In this document: positions 20,731 to 31,519 of the stretch, piece by piece
How positions within the stretch are numbered: position 1 is the stretch's first letter
Layout of the letters: each line of letters begins with the position of its first letter
NCBI GenBank assembly: GCA_012064385.1
Contig: QRDG01001973.1
Span: 683,121 to 747,120, forward strand
From: Puccinellia tenuiflora
Taxonomy: Eukaryota > Streptophyta > Magnoliopsida > Poales > Poaceae
DNA length: 64,000 bases
Direction of reading: 5' to 3'
Position numbers and translations under genes: made by a program
The notes under the pieces: model-generated
Databases searched by the model: none
What the model was told of the DNA's origin: nothing
Seen by the model: the letters and a program-made list of their open reading frames with translations, nothing else

Positions 20731-22710
20731 ATTCTATCCCCCTTACAAGAATCTCGACCCGAGATTCCTAGAGTAGGAAGAGGGAGAGGAGGGAAACATG
20801 ACAACCCTTAACTTCAACGATCTTCTGGATCCCACGTTGATCTTCCTTGTTGCGGAGAGTAAGGTAGCAAGCATGACGTGCCGACGAGAAAGTCAGAAGA
20901 TAGTTCAAGGTGATAGAAAAATTTTCACCAAGGGTTGGAAATATGAACTTTGGACAAGACCATAACCCATTGGGGAAAACTAGGAACAACTTGACCAAAC
21001 AAAGGTCGAGCAGGGGATAGGAGAAATGACCGAGAGACATTTTTGCAACACCACATTAATGTTCTCCTCAATGTTCTAGATACCACTATCAGACTTCGGA
21101 AAAGCCTTCAAAGGGTCATCAAGTGGAGGTCGGACCTTTAAGATTGCAAAGAGACCATAAGGGCAACCTCTAGAATAAGTCGCACAATATCCTCATGGAG
21201 AGTGGTTTGATTTTACGAAAGGCAAGAGGATATCACAATAGACCTTCCAGTTAAGTAGGGCAACCACCACCTCAAACTTGCCGGATTTACACAAGGCCTA
21301 CGTTATACTCTTAAGGAACACCAACCATCATTTCTGCTTGAGATTCAGATTTGGTTAGGCATGCGGATATTGCAGACTTGACATGTCCGAGGGAGGAGTT
21401 ACAACAGCTAACGAGCGGTAAAGAATTCTCAAGATTTGACTACAGCGTCAAGCACCAGATCACGAGCTAGAGTGCGATCAAAGTCCTTGGATGTCAAAGC
21501 AATATCAATTGCTAAGAATATCAGATTACCACCTCAATATGCATCCTCAACAATCTCGAGCCGAGTAGCTCGGAGGTAGATGGATAAGGAAGGGTAAGAG
21601 CATCACTTCATCAAGTACGTCATGAGACTAGGCACGACCTCTTGATATAAAAGAGTGTGACACGCTAAGGTTGAACAGAACAAAGGCTGGACAAGCCTCT
21701 GATTCTGCGGATTACAATACTTTGACCTGGTCCGAGAAATGGACAAGGTACCGGAGTTTGTTTCTCCTAACATCCCGATGTGGAATGTCTTGACGGACCA
21801 CAAGGGTAACATGCATTGGAACACACCAATGCACGACAACACTTGACTGTCGACAGACAGACACAGGTAGAACAACAGATTAAGAGTAAGGAACATGCTT
21901 CAGGAGAAATCCCAAGATGTTGCAGAAGCACAAGATAGCACTCTTCCAACAACTAGTGCTGAAAGGGTTTTACTAACAAGTGTTATTGGAGGAAAACACA
22001 AACTTTGATAGAAAACTCGCTAAGAGCAATCTTGTCGTGATCCAGATGGTTTCATGACAGAATATCCAGCTATAGCTCGTGACAGAGAAGAGGTTTGTTG
22101 CCGCATTTCAATTACGACTACAACCACCAAATTGAAGATTAACTTCAAACATGGCCAACCTAACGTAGGGTTTGACAATTAACATCAGGATTCAACGGGA
22201 AAGATCTTGGGTTAAAGATCAGCTTCATGTACTGGGACTCACAAATAGCATAGTGCTCACATGGGTGACAACCCTCATGAATCAATACACCAGAATTCCA
22301 GTACAATCCGGGACCTTCGGTTCAAGACCATGGGCCATAACTCAAAGAGAGGAATACCCGATTAGGTGTGAAACGTTTTCAAGGCTTCGGATGTCTTGCA
22401 CCTTCTTCTTCATTGGGTGCGAACAACGGAGTTTACTTCGGATTCTGAAGACGGAAGCAACCTAACCAGTAACTAAAGGTAGGAACCAACCCCGTGAACC
22501 TAAATTCTTGAATCGCCAGATGAGCAAAAGAACCGCTAAATCAAATAGAGGTAAGATAACTCAGAGTAGAGCGAGTTGGATAAGGAGTAAAAGAATCCTA
22601 AGATGGTTTTCACAACTCCTTTTTAGGTTATAAATAGCTTTCACGACACTAGACTCGACATCGACAAATAGAACGGGTTTCCTACAGGTAGTACTGCTCT
22701 GATACCAAAT
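20731..22710 (-). other. Element B non-coding interior
   Basis: 1980 bp with many stops in all frames. The PBS TGGTATCAGAGC lies at 22696-22707, three bases from the right LTR. The polypurine tract is at 20731-20749 (CTATCCCCCTTAC on the plus strand). The first ~230 bases after the PBS resemble the leader of element C. The rest shows no similarity I can recognise; the end nearest the left LTR (TCTCGGGTCGAGATTCTTG on the minus strand) resembles the pol 3' end region of Del-type elements. Confidence 0.75.
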
Positions 22711-25700
22711 TGTAGCGCCCTGACCCCAAAGCTATACAGTGAAACGTTATGCAACCGGTCATGCTACACAATCGAGGGTTACTGGGTTTATCAATCCCAG
22801 GCCAAAATTCATTGGCAGGCGTGCTCGGAATACATCATCGGCACACAACACCCCGATCATGCCATAAGCTCGGACATCGCTTTCACGTATAACAAAGAGA
22901 CCAAGACTGCGGAACAACTGGCACATAACAGACTCTACGACACAAGAGGTCATATTTCAACTCATATATGAGAAAGATAGCAAAATCACAATCAGAGGTC
23001 GCAGACCCAACATTACATCAAGCGGAAAGCAAATATAGTTGTCTAACAACAAGATCCAAAATATGGCCTAAGAGGCCTACAGATAAACATCCCGTGCCAG
23101 CCTATTCCAAGACGTCCCAAGCTGCCACCTGGGAACCCCAGACTACTCGTCGAAGTCAACGTAGAACCCACCTTCCAGTTCGGTGGCGTCCTCCTCTGAA
23201 ACAAATAATAATCAACAAAGCAAGGCTGAGTACGACGTACTCGCAAGAATTAGTAGGGCGATATAGGCCCGATGCTGACGGAGGCTTCAAAGCTATATAA
23301 GTGGTTGTTTTGCATAAAGCTAGTTTTTCCTTCCGAAGACTAGGACTCATGGCATCGTCTAATCAGAAGGTTTTCAAAAGGGGATAAGATAGTAACTTTT
23401 CTTCTTCGGTTCCCGCGGAACCTACTGTATTCAGAAACACTACTTATCTCCACCAAGGCACTCCCTCGAATCACCCTCGAGGAAATGAACCTTTATCACA
23501 CGTTGATTATGCAACCTCTAGCTGCCATTTGATTAAAGGTTCAGGTTCTCTATGATCTCACCTATCTCACCAAGATTTGTCCATAACCGTGGACACGGCT
23601 TTTTGAAAAGATTAAACCTTGCAGGGGTGTACTGTTTTTAGCCACCGGTACCGTCCGACCCCTTGCCTACGTAATTAGCTCTCTTCCAGGGAAAGCCGGC
23701 AGGGCGGGCGCGGTTAAACCTTTACAAAGCATGAGACTATCCAAGGGTCATCGTGACGACAGGACAAGTTCAGCGCCTATTTCAACACCCTGCCCCATCG
23801 CCACTCCTATCACCATCATCATCATCATCTTCTTTTTCATCACCAGCCACACACTCGCAAATGGAAAGCGTAGACTAGAGGACCCTAGGATACACCCGCA
23901 CAAATTATTCGGTTAAAGGGGATTCCATATGTCCCCACCGTTGGAAGCACGCTCGGTTCTTGGTTCGGTCGATAAGAACTCACACCTAGGCGGCCAGAAT
24001 GAGACAAAACACCAACGACCTTGTTGGCAACTCATCCAAGCCTTTTATCAAATTAATTATTGACACAAGTATCCACCACTGTCCGAGCACTCCATCCACT
24101 TCACAAGTATGGAAATAATCAACGGACAACTCTAGCATTCGACTAAGCATGGCTAAGCATATCTAAGCATGACATACAACAGATATGATTTATCTCAGGC
24201 CAACACTTCAACTTATGGTTCATAGGTGGGGGAAACAGATAATGGTTCAGGGAGCATGCAAGTGATAGGATATTATATACACTGACCAAAACTTGTCACC
24301 AGAATCAAATGCAGTAATATGGTGGATAAAATACTTGGGTAATAAGAGATATGCCAAGAAGGTTAGGTTAGCTCTTGCCTTGCTGATAGTACTGGGCGCG
24401 TTGATCGTCGAGGTATTGTGGTGAAACCTCGACTCCTGAATCTAACGAAACACAACAATAACAGAAAACGAAATAAATAACACGAATACAAGGTGCAATG
24501 CACAATCATGATGTTATGGACATATTATGCACTGAAAAGGTATTGGGCATATCCCACAAGTTAAATGGAACCCCTAAATTAAATACCACAATTAACGGGT
24601 TAAAACTCCATCTTTAACTTAGTGATTTGCGTTATTTATCAAAACGTCCAGTACTGAAATATGGGTCCTAAATGCATGAAAATGACATTATTAGATGGAT
24701 ATTATTCCACTGATCAACTTGGTACTTCGTTTGCAATTTTCCGATTGACGATGAATAAATGGTGATTTAAACGGTTAGGCAATTTAAATCATTTTAACCA
24801 ATTCGATAATGACATCAAAGGAAAAGTTGGTTACTTGCTGTGAACTTAACATAGCTAGATAGCATTTGAGTTGCTGATCAATTTGATATATCATTTGTAA
24901 TTTTTGAGTTAATATTCATCAAGTTATGATATTTTCAATAATTGAATTAATTTTGCCGTTTTAGTAATTTTAATTAAACAGCAATTTAAGTGTCCATTAT
25001 AGCATGTAAAATGGAATTAACATTTAGATGTTGTTTTCCTGAACATTTTAAGATCTCATTTATAATTTTTGGATCAAAATTCATAAAGTTATGGATTTTA
25101 TAAATTCCAATTATATTCTGCCATTTTATTTAATTTAATTAAAACAGGCAATTTAAGTTTAACCAAAAATCCAACTAATGGCAGTAACATTTAGAGTTTA
25201 TTTAGCTGAGCATTTTAACATTTTATTTGCAATTTTCTGAAATGTAAAACTCTAGATATTAATTTCCAAAAGTTTGAATAACTCTCACATGTTTTGCATA
25301 TCACATTTAAATTTATATTTTTAAATTTCATTAGCATGTGTGAGTGACATATTTGGGTAGAGTATAAAATTCTAAACAATTTGATATAAAGCACACATTT
25401 TTCTAATTTACCAAACTCAAGATATGAATTTTACCATTTCTGTTTAATTTTCTGGAAAAACAAAACAGATGAACTGCTGACGTCATGGTGACGTCATCAG
25501 CAAGGATGTGGCTGTTGATCACAAAATCGTCGTCTTGGGTGGAAATTGAACGTGGGCACGAGCACCAGGAGCTAGAGGAAGGAGAGGGGAGTCGGGGAAA
25601 GCAGCGGGGCTGACCAAATGGTCACCGGAGCGTGGCCGGCGTCCATGGCCGCGGCGGCGGGTGGAGGTGCACGGGGGAAACACGTTACAGAGGGTTAGGG

Positions 25701-26847
25701 AGAGGGAGAAGGGTACGGGGAGCACCGTGGGCTCACCCTGGAGGTGATGGCGAGGACGGCGAGGTCGGAGGCGGGACGACGGTGACGCGGAGGTGCTCGA
25801 CAGAGCTCGGCCAGCGCGGAAGGGGGCGATGGCGTGCTCGCGGGAGGGAGCCTCCCGGCTCGATTCCGCCGGCGTGGAGGGAGAGGAGCTCGAGGCGGAG
25901 CTCATGGCGTGGTCGGTTGGCCTCGGGGTGGCCGGACTCGACGGGGAGGTGCGGCGGCCGGCGGACGGGCAGGAGCTCGATTCGGTAAAGGGTTAGGGTT
26001 CCGGAGGGAAGAGGAAGTAGGGGAGGGGAGAGGGAGAAGCAGCACGCCGGGGTCTCCACTTAACCACGAAAAAGGGGGGGCAGGGAGCGAGGAGCTGGTG
26101 ATCGACACGGTGACGGCAGCACTGGCCATGGCGCCAGTGTTGGCCCTGTGGCGACAGGGATGATGGAGGTTTTCCGAAAAACCCACTGGCCCTTTTCTTC
26201 TTTTTCTGATTTTTCTTTTAAGTTGAAAACAGTACCCTTTTGGCATTTAATTGTGGCATTTAAACATTTTCAAAAATTATGAAATTATTTAGGGAGGCTC
26301 CTGATAATATTTACAAGCTCCAAAAAAAAGTTGTGCTGCAAAATAGAAAGTTTTGCATAACATTTGTTCATAGGGTTTGCAAATGACAATTTTAATAATT
26401 TCCAAACTTTATTAACTCGGAATAATTAAGCAATTCCATAAACTATGAAATTATTTATGGAGGCTCCTAATATTATAAGGGAGCTCCCATGATTTTATTT
26501 TGAATTTTGAGAAGTTGAACTTGGAGTCAAAATTCACCATTTGTTTAAACCAATTTGAATTCCAAATATTTATTACTTTGCTTAACAAGCAATTGTCTTT
26601 GACAAAGGTCTAAACAAATATATTCTTGGAACTTCCTGGACAATTTGGGAATTCCAGAATAAATTGGTTTGCTAAGTTGAGCAATGCATTTGGGTTGGGA
26701 AAATTGGGAAGGGTTTCTTTCCTTTTAAGTGTTTTTCAATCTTGCTTTATTTTTATTTAGCAATTTGAATATGTATGCCATGATGCAATGCAAAGCAAAA
26801 GTGAAAATTTGGCTCAAATTTTAGGGTACCAAATCTGGGCTGTTACA
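22711..26847 (-). repeat. Element B 5' LTR (right)
   Basis: 4137 bp, colinear with 16593-20730. The (CAT)n run is shorter here (about 23812-23828). The palindrome block at 23580-23628 carries substitutions in both palindromes (TTTTTGAAAAG; CCTTGCAGG). Confidence 0.9.
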
Positions 26848-26852
26848 AATAA

Positions 26853-28997
26853 GGACATAACTGTGCTATGTTCCAGGGCCTTTTTGCCTCTGCATAGGGG
26901 TCCAATGTATGAGTTGTGTCAGCTCCTTTCTTTTCTCTTGCTGGCTCTCGTACATCCATGAGATAGTACAACCCGTTGTGCAAGTTCTTGCTGATGATGA
27001 ACGGTCCCCCCCATGGTGGAGATAACTTGTGCATCCCTCCCTTATTTTGGACTAGGCGAAGCACTAAGTCTCCCTCTTGGAAAGTCTGGCTCCTGATTCT
27101 GCGAGCATGATATCATCTCAGGTCCTGCTGGTAGACTGCAGATCTCTCTAGGGCTAACTCCCTTGCTTCTTCAAGTGCATCCACCGAGTCCTGACGAGTG
27201 AGCTCATTTTCTGTCTCGACATAATTGGCGACTCGTGGCGAATCATGAAGTAAATCGCTGGGTAGGACTGCTTCTGCTCCATAGACCATGAAGAACGGCG
27301 TGAAGCCGATAGATCTGTTAGGAGTCATCCGTATGCTCCAGAGTACTGCTGGTAACTCCCCAACCCAATAGCCGGCCGCTCGCAACAGGGGAACTCGTAA
27401 TCTGGGCTTGATTCCTCTGTGTAACTCCTGATTTGCATGCTGTGCTTGCCCATTCGACTGAGGGTGCGCGACCGAGGCCAGATCAAGCTGGATGTTGTTT
27501 TCTCCACAGAACTTGGCCATCTCTCCGACTGATAGGTTGGTTCCATTGTCAGTGATAATGCTATGTGGATATCCAAAGCACGTAGCTACCTTCTTGATGA
27601 ACTTGACAGCTGATGCTGCATCGACCCGGCTAACGGGTTCAGCTTCAATCCACTTGGTAAACTTGTCAACTTCAACCAATAGATGAGTCTTCTGGCAGGG
27701 CGACTTTGAGAAAGGACCCACCATATCAAGCCCTCAGACTGCAAACGGCCAAGTGATAGGAATAGTCCTTAGTTCTTGAGCTGGCACATGATCTTGTCTG
27801 GCGTACCTCTAGCAACCATCACAAACCCGAACTATGTTCTCTGCATCTAAGTGCGCTGTCAGCCAGAAGAAGCCGTGCCTGAAAGCTTTTGACACCAGGG
27901 ACCTTGTTGATGCGTGATGGCCACAGTCCCCTGCATGAATCTCTTGTAAAATCTGTCGGCCTTCTTCTGGGGACACACATCGTTGATAGACTCCAGTAGT
28001 GCTTCTCTGGAATAATTCCCATTGATTACTTTTTTTTTTGTCATTTTTTGGTTGCATACCACGTATACCACGTGGTAATTCCCATTGATTACTGTATAGG
28101 ACTTGCATCGCCTGATGAGTTGTCTCTTTTTAACTTCATTCTCCGGAAGTTCACCATGAAGCACATATGCTAGATACGGCTCCGTCCAAGCCAGGATTGC
28201 ATGTGCTGCTGCAACCAATGCCGACTCTGGGTTTGGAAACGCAAGCTCCTCCTCTGAAGGCAACTTCACTGATGGACGATGAAGCTCATCTAAGAAGACA
28301 TTTGGTGGTACTTTCTCTCTTCGAGATCCTAGTCTTTACAATGCATCTGTTGCCTCGTTCTTGCGGCGGTCGATGTGCTCCACCTGATAACCGGAAAAGA
28401 ACCCGGCAATGTGCTCAACTGCTCTCCTGTAGGCTGCCATATTTGCATCATTCGAATCCCAAGTTCCTGACACTTGCTGTGCCACAAGATCCGAGTCCCC
28501 GAAACACCTGATGCGCTTGATGTTCATCTCCTTTGCCATGCGGAGTCCATGTAATAGGGCCTCATACTCTGCCATGTTGTTGGTGCAAGTAAAATGCAGC
28601 TGAAGAACATATGCTAACTTATCTCCCTTTGGTGAAGTTAGAACGACGCCGACTCCTGAGCCTTCAAGTTGCCTAGATCCATCAAAGTGCATCGTCCAGT
28701 ACTTGGTGGAGGGCGAACTCGGTGAATACGTGAAGTCGGTGCAATCGTTGACAAAGTCTACCAAATCCTGTGACTTGATCACTGTGCGAGGTTCATACGT
28801 GATATGGTAAGGACCTAACTCAATTGCCCACTTTGCGACTCGCCCCGTTGCGTCCCTGTTGCAGATGATATCTGCCAGGGGTGCTGAACTCACCACTTTG
28901 ATAGGGTGTTCTTCGAAATAGTGCTTGAGCTTCCGACTTGCTAAAAAGACTCCATATACTAACTTTTGCCATTGCGGATACCTTTGCTTGGAGTCAG
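26853..28997 (-). pseudogene. pol: Element E pol remnant: RNase H and integrase
   Basis: Minus strand, resembling A pol. From right to left: Gypsy RNase H (ITDSKQRYPQWQKLVYGVFL), second RNase H (MHFDGSRQLEGSGVGVVL, NNMAEYEALLHGLRMAKE), integrase zinc finger (PEEGRQILQEIHAGDCGHHA), core GLDMVGP and TDNGTNL, and the C-terminus KRPWNIAQLCPYL. Dead by several marks: a TGA just before GLDMVGP, the catalytic Glu replaced (NGQAQHAN where A has NGQVERTN), a 47-bp insertion with a repeated border at 28014-28092, and frameshifts. The 3' end is cut by B, the 5' end by an H LTR at 28998. RT, protease and gag of E are not in the window. Confidence 0.85.
28014..28092. repeat. Small insertion flanked by a 16-bp direct repeat
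   Basis: AATTCCCATTGATTAC occurs at 28014-28029 and again at 28077-28092, around 47 extra bases (28030-28076) that include a T run and the 12-bp palindrome TACCACGTGGTA. It splits the E integrase frame, so the VINGNY codons appear twice. Looks like repair-associated filler. Confidence 0.7.
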
Positions 28998-30055
28998 TAA
29001 TGACGTGAAACCACATGTTCGTTGGAAGACCCCAAGAGGAAGGTATGATGTAGTGCAGCGGCAGTTTTCCCTCAGTAAGAAACCAAGGTTATCAATCCAG
29101 GAAGAATTAGAAAGTGCTCAGAAGGTTGTTAGCTGCAAGTGTGGCGCAACACCGGTGCTAACGTGGAACCTGCACACAACACAATCAAACTACTTTGCCC
29201 CAATGAAACAGGAAGGTTGTCAATCTCCCTGGCTTGCTGAAAAACAAAGGATTAAACGTATGGTGTGGAAAATGAATGTAAATGCAAAAAGTGGACAACG
29301 ATCAAATGATGAAGGAATGTGGTGTAAACGGTGCTTGTTTCAGTGTAAAAGAATGGACTAGGGTCCACAGTTCACTAGATGTGTCTCTCCATAAAAGATA
29401 ACTAACATGCTGGGTAAACAAATTACAGCTGGGCAATTGACAAATAGGGAACGCATGACAATGCAAATATATGACAAGATGATTACTATGAGATTTAATT
29501 GGGCATTACAACAAGATACATAGACCGTTATCCAACAACATCTATGACTAATAATTCACCGCCAGGTTAACATCCGTGTCCCCCGTTGGTATTAAGTTGA
29601 AAGCAACAGATAATTGCATTAAGCAAAGTGTGTAATGTAAACAATATAAATGACCTTGGACATAGCATTGTTGTTTTATCCCCAGTGGCAACAACACATC
29701 CACAATCTTAGATGTTTCTGTCACTCACCCAGATTACCGGAGACATGAACCCACTATCAAGCATAAGTACTCCCTCTTGGAGTTAAAAGCATCTACTTGG
29801 CCAAAGCATCTACTAATAACGGAGAGCATGCAAGATGATTGCATTAAGCAAAGTGTGTAATGTAAACAATACAAATGACGTTGGACATAGCATTGTTGTT
29901 TTATCCCTAGTGGCAACAACACATCCACAATCTTAGATGTTTCTGTCACTCACCCAGATTACCGGAGACATGAAACCACTATCGAGCATAAGTACTCCCT
30001 CTTGGAGTTAAAAGCGTCTACTTGGCCAAAGCATCTACTAATAACGGAGAGCATG
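28998..30055 (-). repeat. H-type LTR fragment inserted in E RNase H
   Basis: Matches the LTR end at 31520-32350 (same strand). The junction with E is at 28997/28998. The terminal dinucleotide reads TA instead of TG on the plus strand (TAATGACG, against TGATGACG at 31520). The fragment covers roughly the last half of the LTR in element orientation and stops abruptly at GAGCATG (30055), where F leader sequence begins. Includes a 225-bp tandem duplication. Confidence 0.82.
29613..30055. repeat. 225-bp tandem duplication inside the LTR fragment
   Basis: 29613-29837 is repeated as 29838-30055 (both start ATTGCATTAAGCAAAGTGTG and end CGGAGAGCATG), with a handful of mismatches. The intact LTR at 31520-33116 and the one-copy relatives have this stretch once. 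Confidence 0.85.
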
Positions 30056-30283
30056 CCGATCCAACTTGAAGCTGGTCAAGTACAACTCCTCGTCTTCCTG
30101 CCCCCGCTTGAGTCACAGCGCCTCGAACTCCTCGTTTCTCTTCTTCTTCCACTCATCTAGGCCTTGGCGTTGTGCTTCCGACAAATCTTTAAGAGTAGGT
30201 TTGATGATGTTGTCAGTAGTGATGGCAGACAAATCTGTAGCCTTAGAACCGGCCATTGTTGCCCGATTTAGGTTAGAAATCAT
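30056..30283 (-). pseudogene. gag: Element F gag start, truncated
   Basis: Minus-strand ATG at 30281-30283, two bases from the PBS (30285-30302, TGGCGACCCCGCTGGGGA). About 56 codons are open (starting MISNLNRATMAGSKATDLSA), then an in-frame TGA at 30113-30115. The next ~57 bases still look like gag. It is cut at 30056, where H LTR sequence begins. The rest of F gag appears more than 19 kb away at 49713-50555, so this is the severed 5' end of an F-type element. The 42-kb side carries the zinc knuckle and the 50-kb side the gag core. Confidence 0.7.
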
Positions 30284-30284
30284 A

Positions 30285-30302
30285 TCCCCAGCGGGGTCGC
30301 CA
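30285..30302 (-). other. Element F primer binding site
   Basis: TGGCGACCCCGCTGGGGA on the minus strand, seven bases from the LTR start at 30310. Different from the A, B and H sites, which supports F as a separate family. Confidence 0.7.
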
Positions 30303-30309
30303 AAAAGTG

Positions 30310-31098
30310 TGTTGCGCTAAAAATGCGTCACACGAACACGTCCTCGTGTACCCGCGGTGCCGGGGGAGATACTCCGCAACTCGCCCCGCAGGAGGCCGAC
30401 TTGTAGCGCGATACGCAAGACAACAAGCCGGCGCTTTTTGGACCAGACGCCCCAGCCCCTCGGGAGAGACCCTATCAGAGGAAGCCGGCGACGATTGGTT
30501 GAACTAAGCCGGATTTGACCACTCTTAGCTCGATTGTCGATACTCGATGAACTCACACGAAGTCGCCGAATAACGGAAGCAGGAACAAGGGTTTGAGAGT
30601 AAAAAGTAGGGTTTGTATTGATATGTCGATTGTTTGCTTAATTTCAATCGACCGTCACCTCTTACACATATATAATGAGGCGGCTGGACTTCCCGTACAA
30701 GCATTGTACTTCTACAAGGATTACAACTCGTGATATAAGTTGGTTTCTATCTCTAAACTAGGTAAAAGCCTTGGCCGACTTCGTACTGGACCCGGACTCC
30801 AAGCATCCTTTTCCGGCTTCTTTTGGAAAGTCGCCTTTTGCCCTTCCGTGTTGACCTTGAACTCATTCTATCGTACTGCATCCGACTTCTGTTTCTGGGC
30901 CTCGCAAGCGTCAAACAACCTCAAGTCCGGCTTCCTTGGCGCGGCTTCTGGAATCTTCAGGAAACTCGAATCTGGCCTGCGCCGGGTTCTGGCTAAGCCA
31001 GGTTGGCTCCTGTCGGTCATCACTCCAAGTTCTCTCCAAGTCGCCATCTCCTCCTGAGTGAGCTTGAGCCTATGACCTGCCAAAAATGGGTGCTAACA
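30310..31098 (-). repeat. Element F 5' LTR
   Basis: 789 bp; minus strand TGTTAGCACCCATTTTTGG..TTAGCGCAACA. Pairs with 36231-37014 with few differences. Its right flank is ATCAC (31099-31103); the left flank of the other F LTR is ATCGC, a near-matching 5-bp duplication. Confidence 0.88.
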
Positions 31099-31395
31099 AT
31101 CACAATTATTATAATCATCACACATTGGAGGCAAAGTATCATCAAAGAAAATTTCCTCCTCAAAGCTTGGGGGATTAAAAATATCATATTCATCAAAACC
31201 AGCTTCCCCAAGCTTAGAATTTTCCATAGCATTAGCAATAATGGTGTCCAAAGAATTCATGCTAATAGCATTGCTACTATCATGATAATTATGCAAATAA
31301 AGTTCCATAGGTTTTTTAATTTTATCCTCAAACACCTCATGTCCTAACTCAAGATAAATTTTATAAAGCTCCCTCTTTTTTTTGTTGTTTTCCAT
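31099..31395 (-). pseudogene. Element H short ORF, 5' part
   Basis: ATG at 31393-31395 on the minus strand. The product starts MENNKKKRELYKIYLELG and is acidic toward the break (NPPSFEEEIFFDDTLPP). I do not recognise a retroviral domain; the position just after the PBS is where gag would begin. The frame is cut at 31098 by the F LTR and, judged by the near-matching target duplication, continues at 36230. This short protein may be all that the H element encodes. Confidence 0.6.
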
Positions 31396-31490
31396 ATTTA
31401 AAAGCAAACAAGATAAAATAAACTAAGCAAGACATAAACAAAATAATTAGATTGGAAGTGTGAGACTCCCCTTTCAGAAGCTCCTCTAAT

Positions 31491-31508
31491 TCCCCGGCAA
31501 CGGCGCCA
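31491..31508 (-). other. Element H primer binding site
   Basis: TGGCGCCGTTGCCGGGGA on the minus strand, eleven bases from the LTR at 31520. This PBS type is common in Athila-like and Sabrina-like plant Gypsy elements. Confidence 0.75.
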
Positions 31509-31519
31509 GAAAACTGTCT

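Larger units (their letters stand above)
16593..26847 (-). mobile_element. Element B: large non-autonomous LTR retrotransposon
   Basis: LTRs of 4138 and 4137 bp around a 1980-bp interior, inserted in element E. Perfect 5-bp target duplication AATAA at 16588-16592 and 26848-26852. Minus orientation is set by a PBS (TGGTATCAGAGC, 22707-22696) beside the right LTR and a purine tract (AAGGGGGATAGAAT) beside the left LTR. The interior has no gag, protease or pol motif on either strand, so B must rely on proteins of another element. Its leader beside the PBS resembles that of element C (63053 onward), suggesting C-type elements as helpers. Layout resembles the LARD class. Confidence 0.88.
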
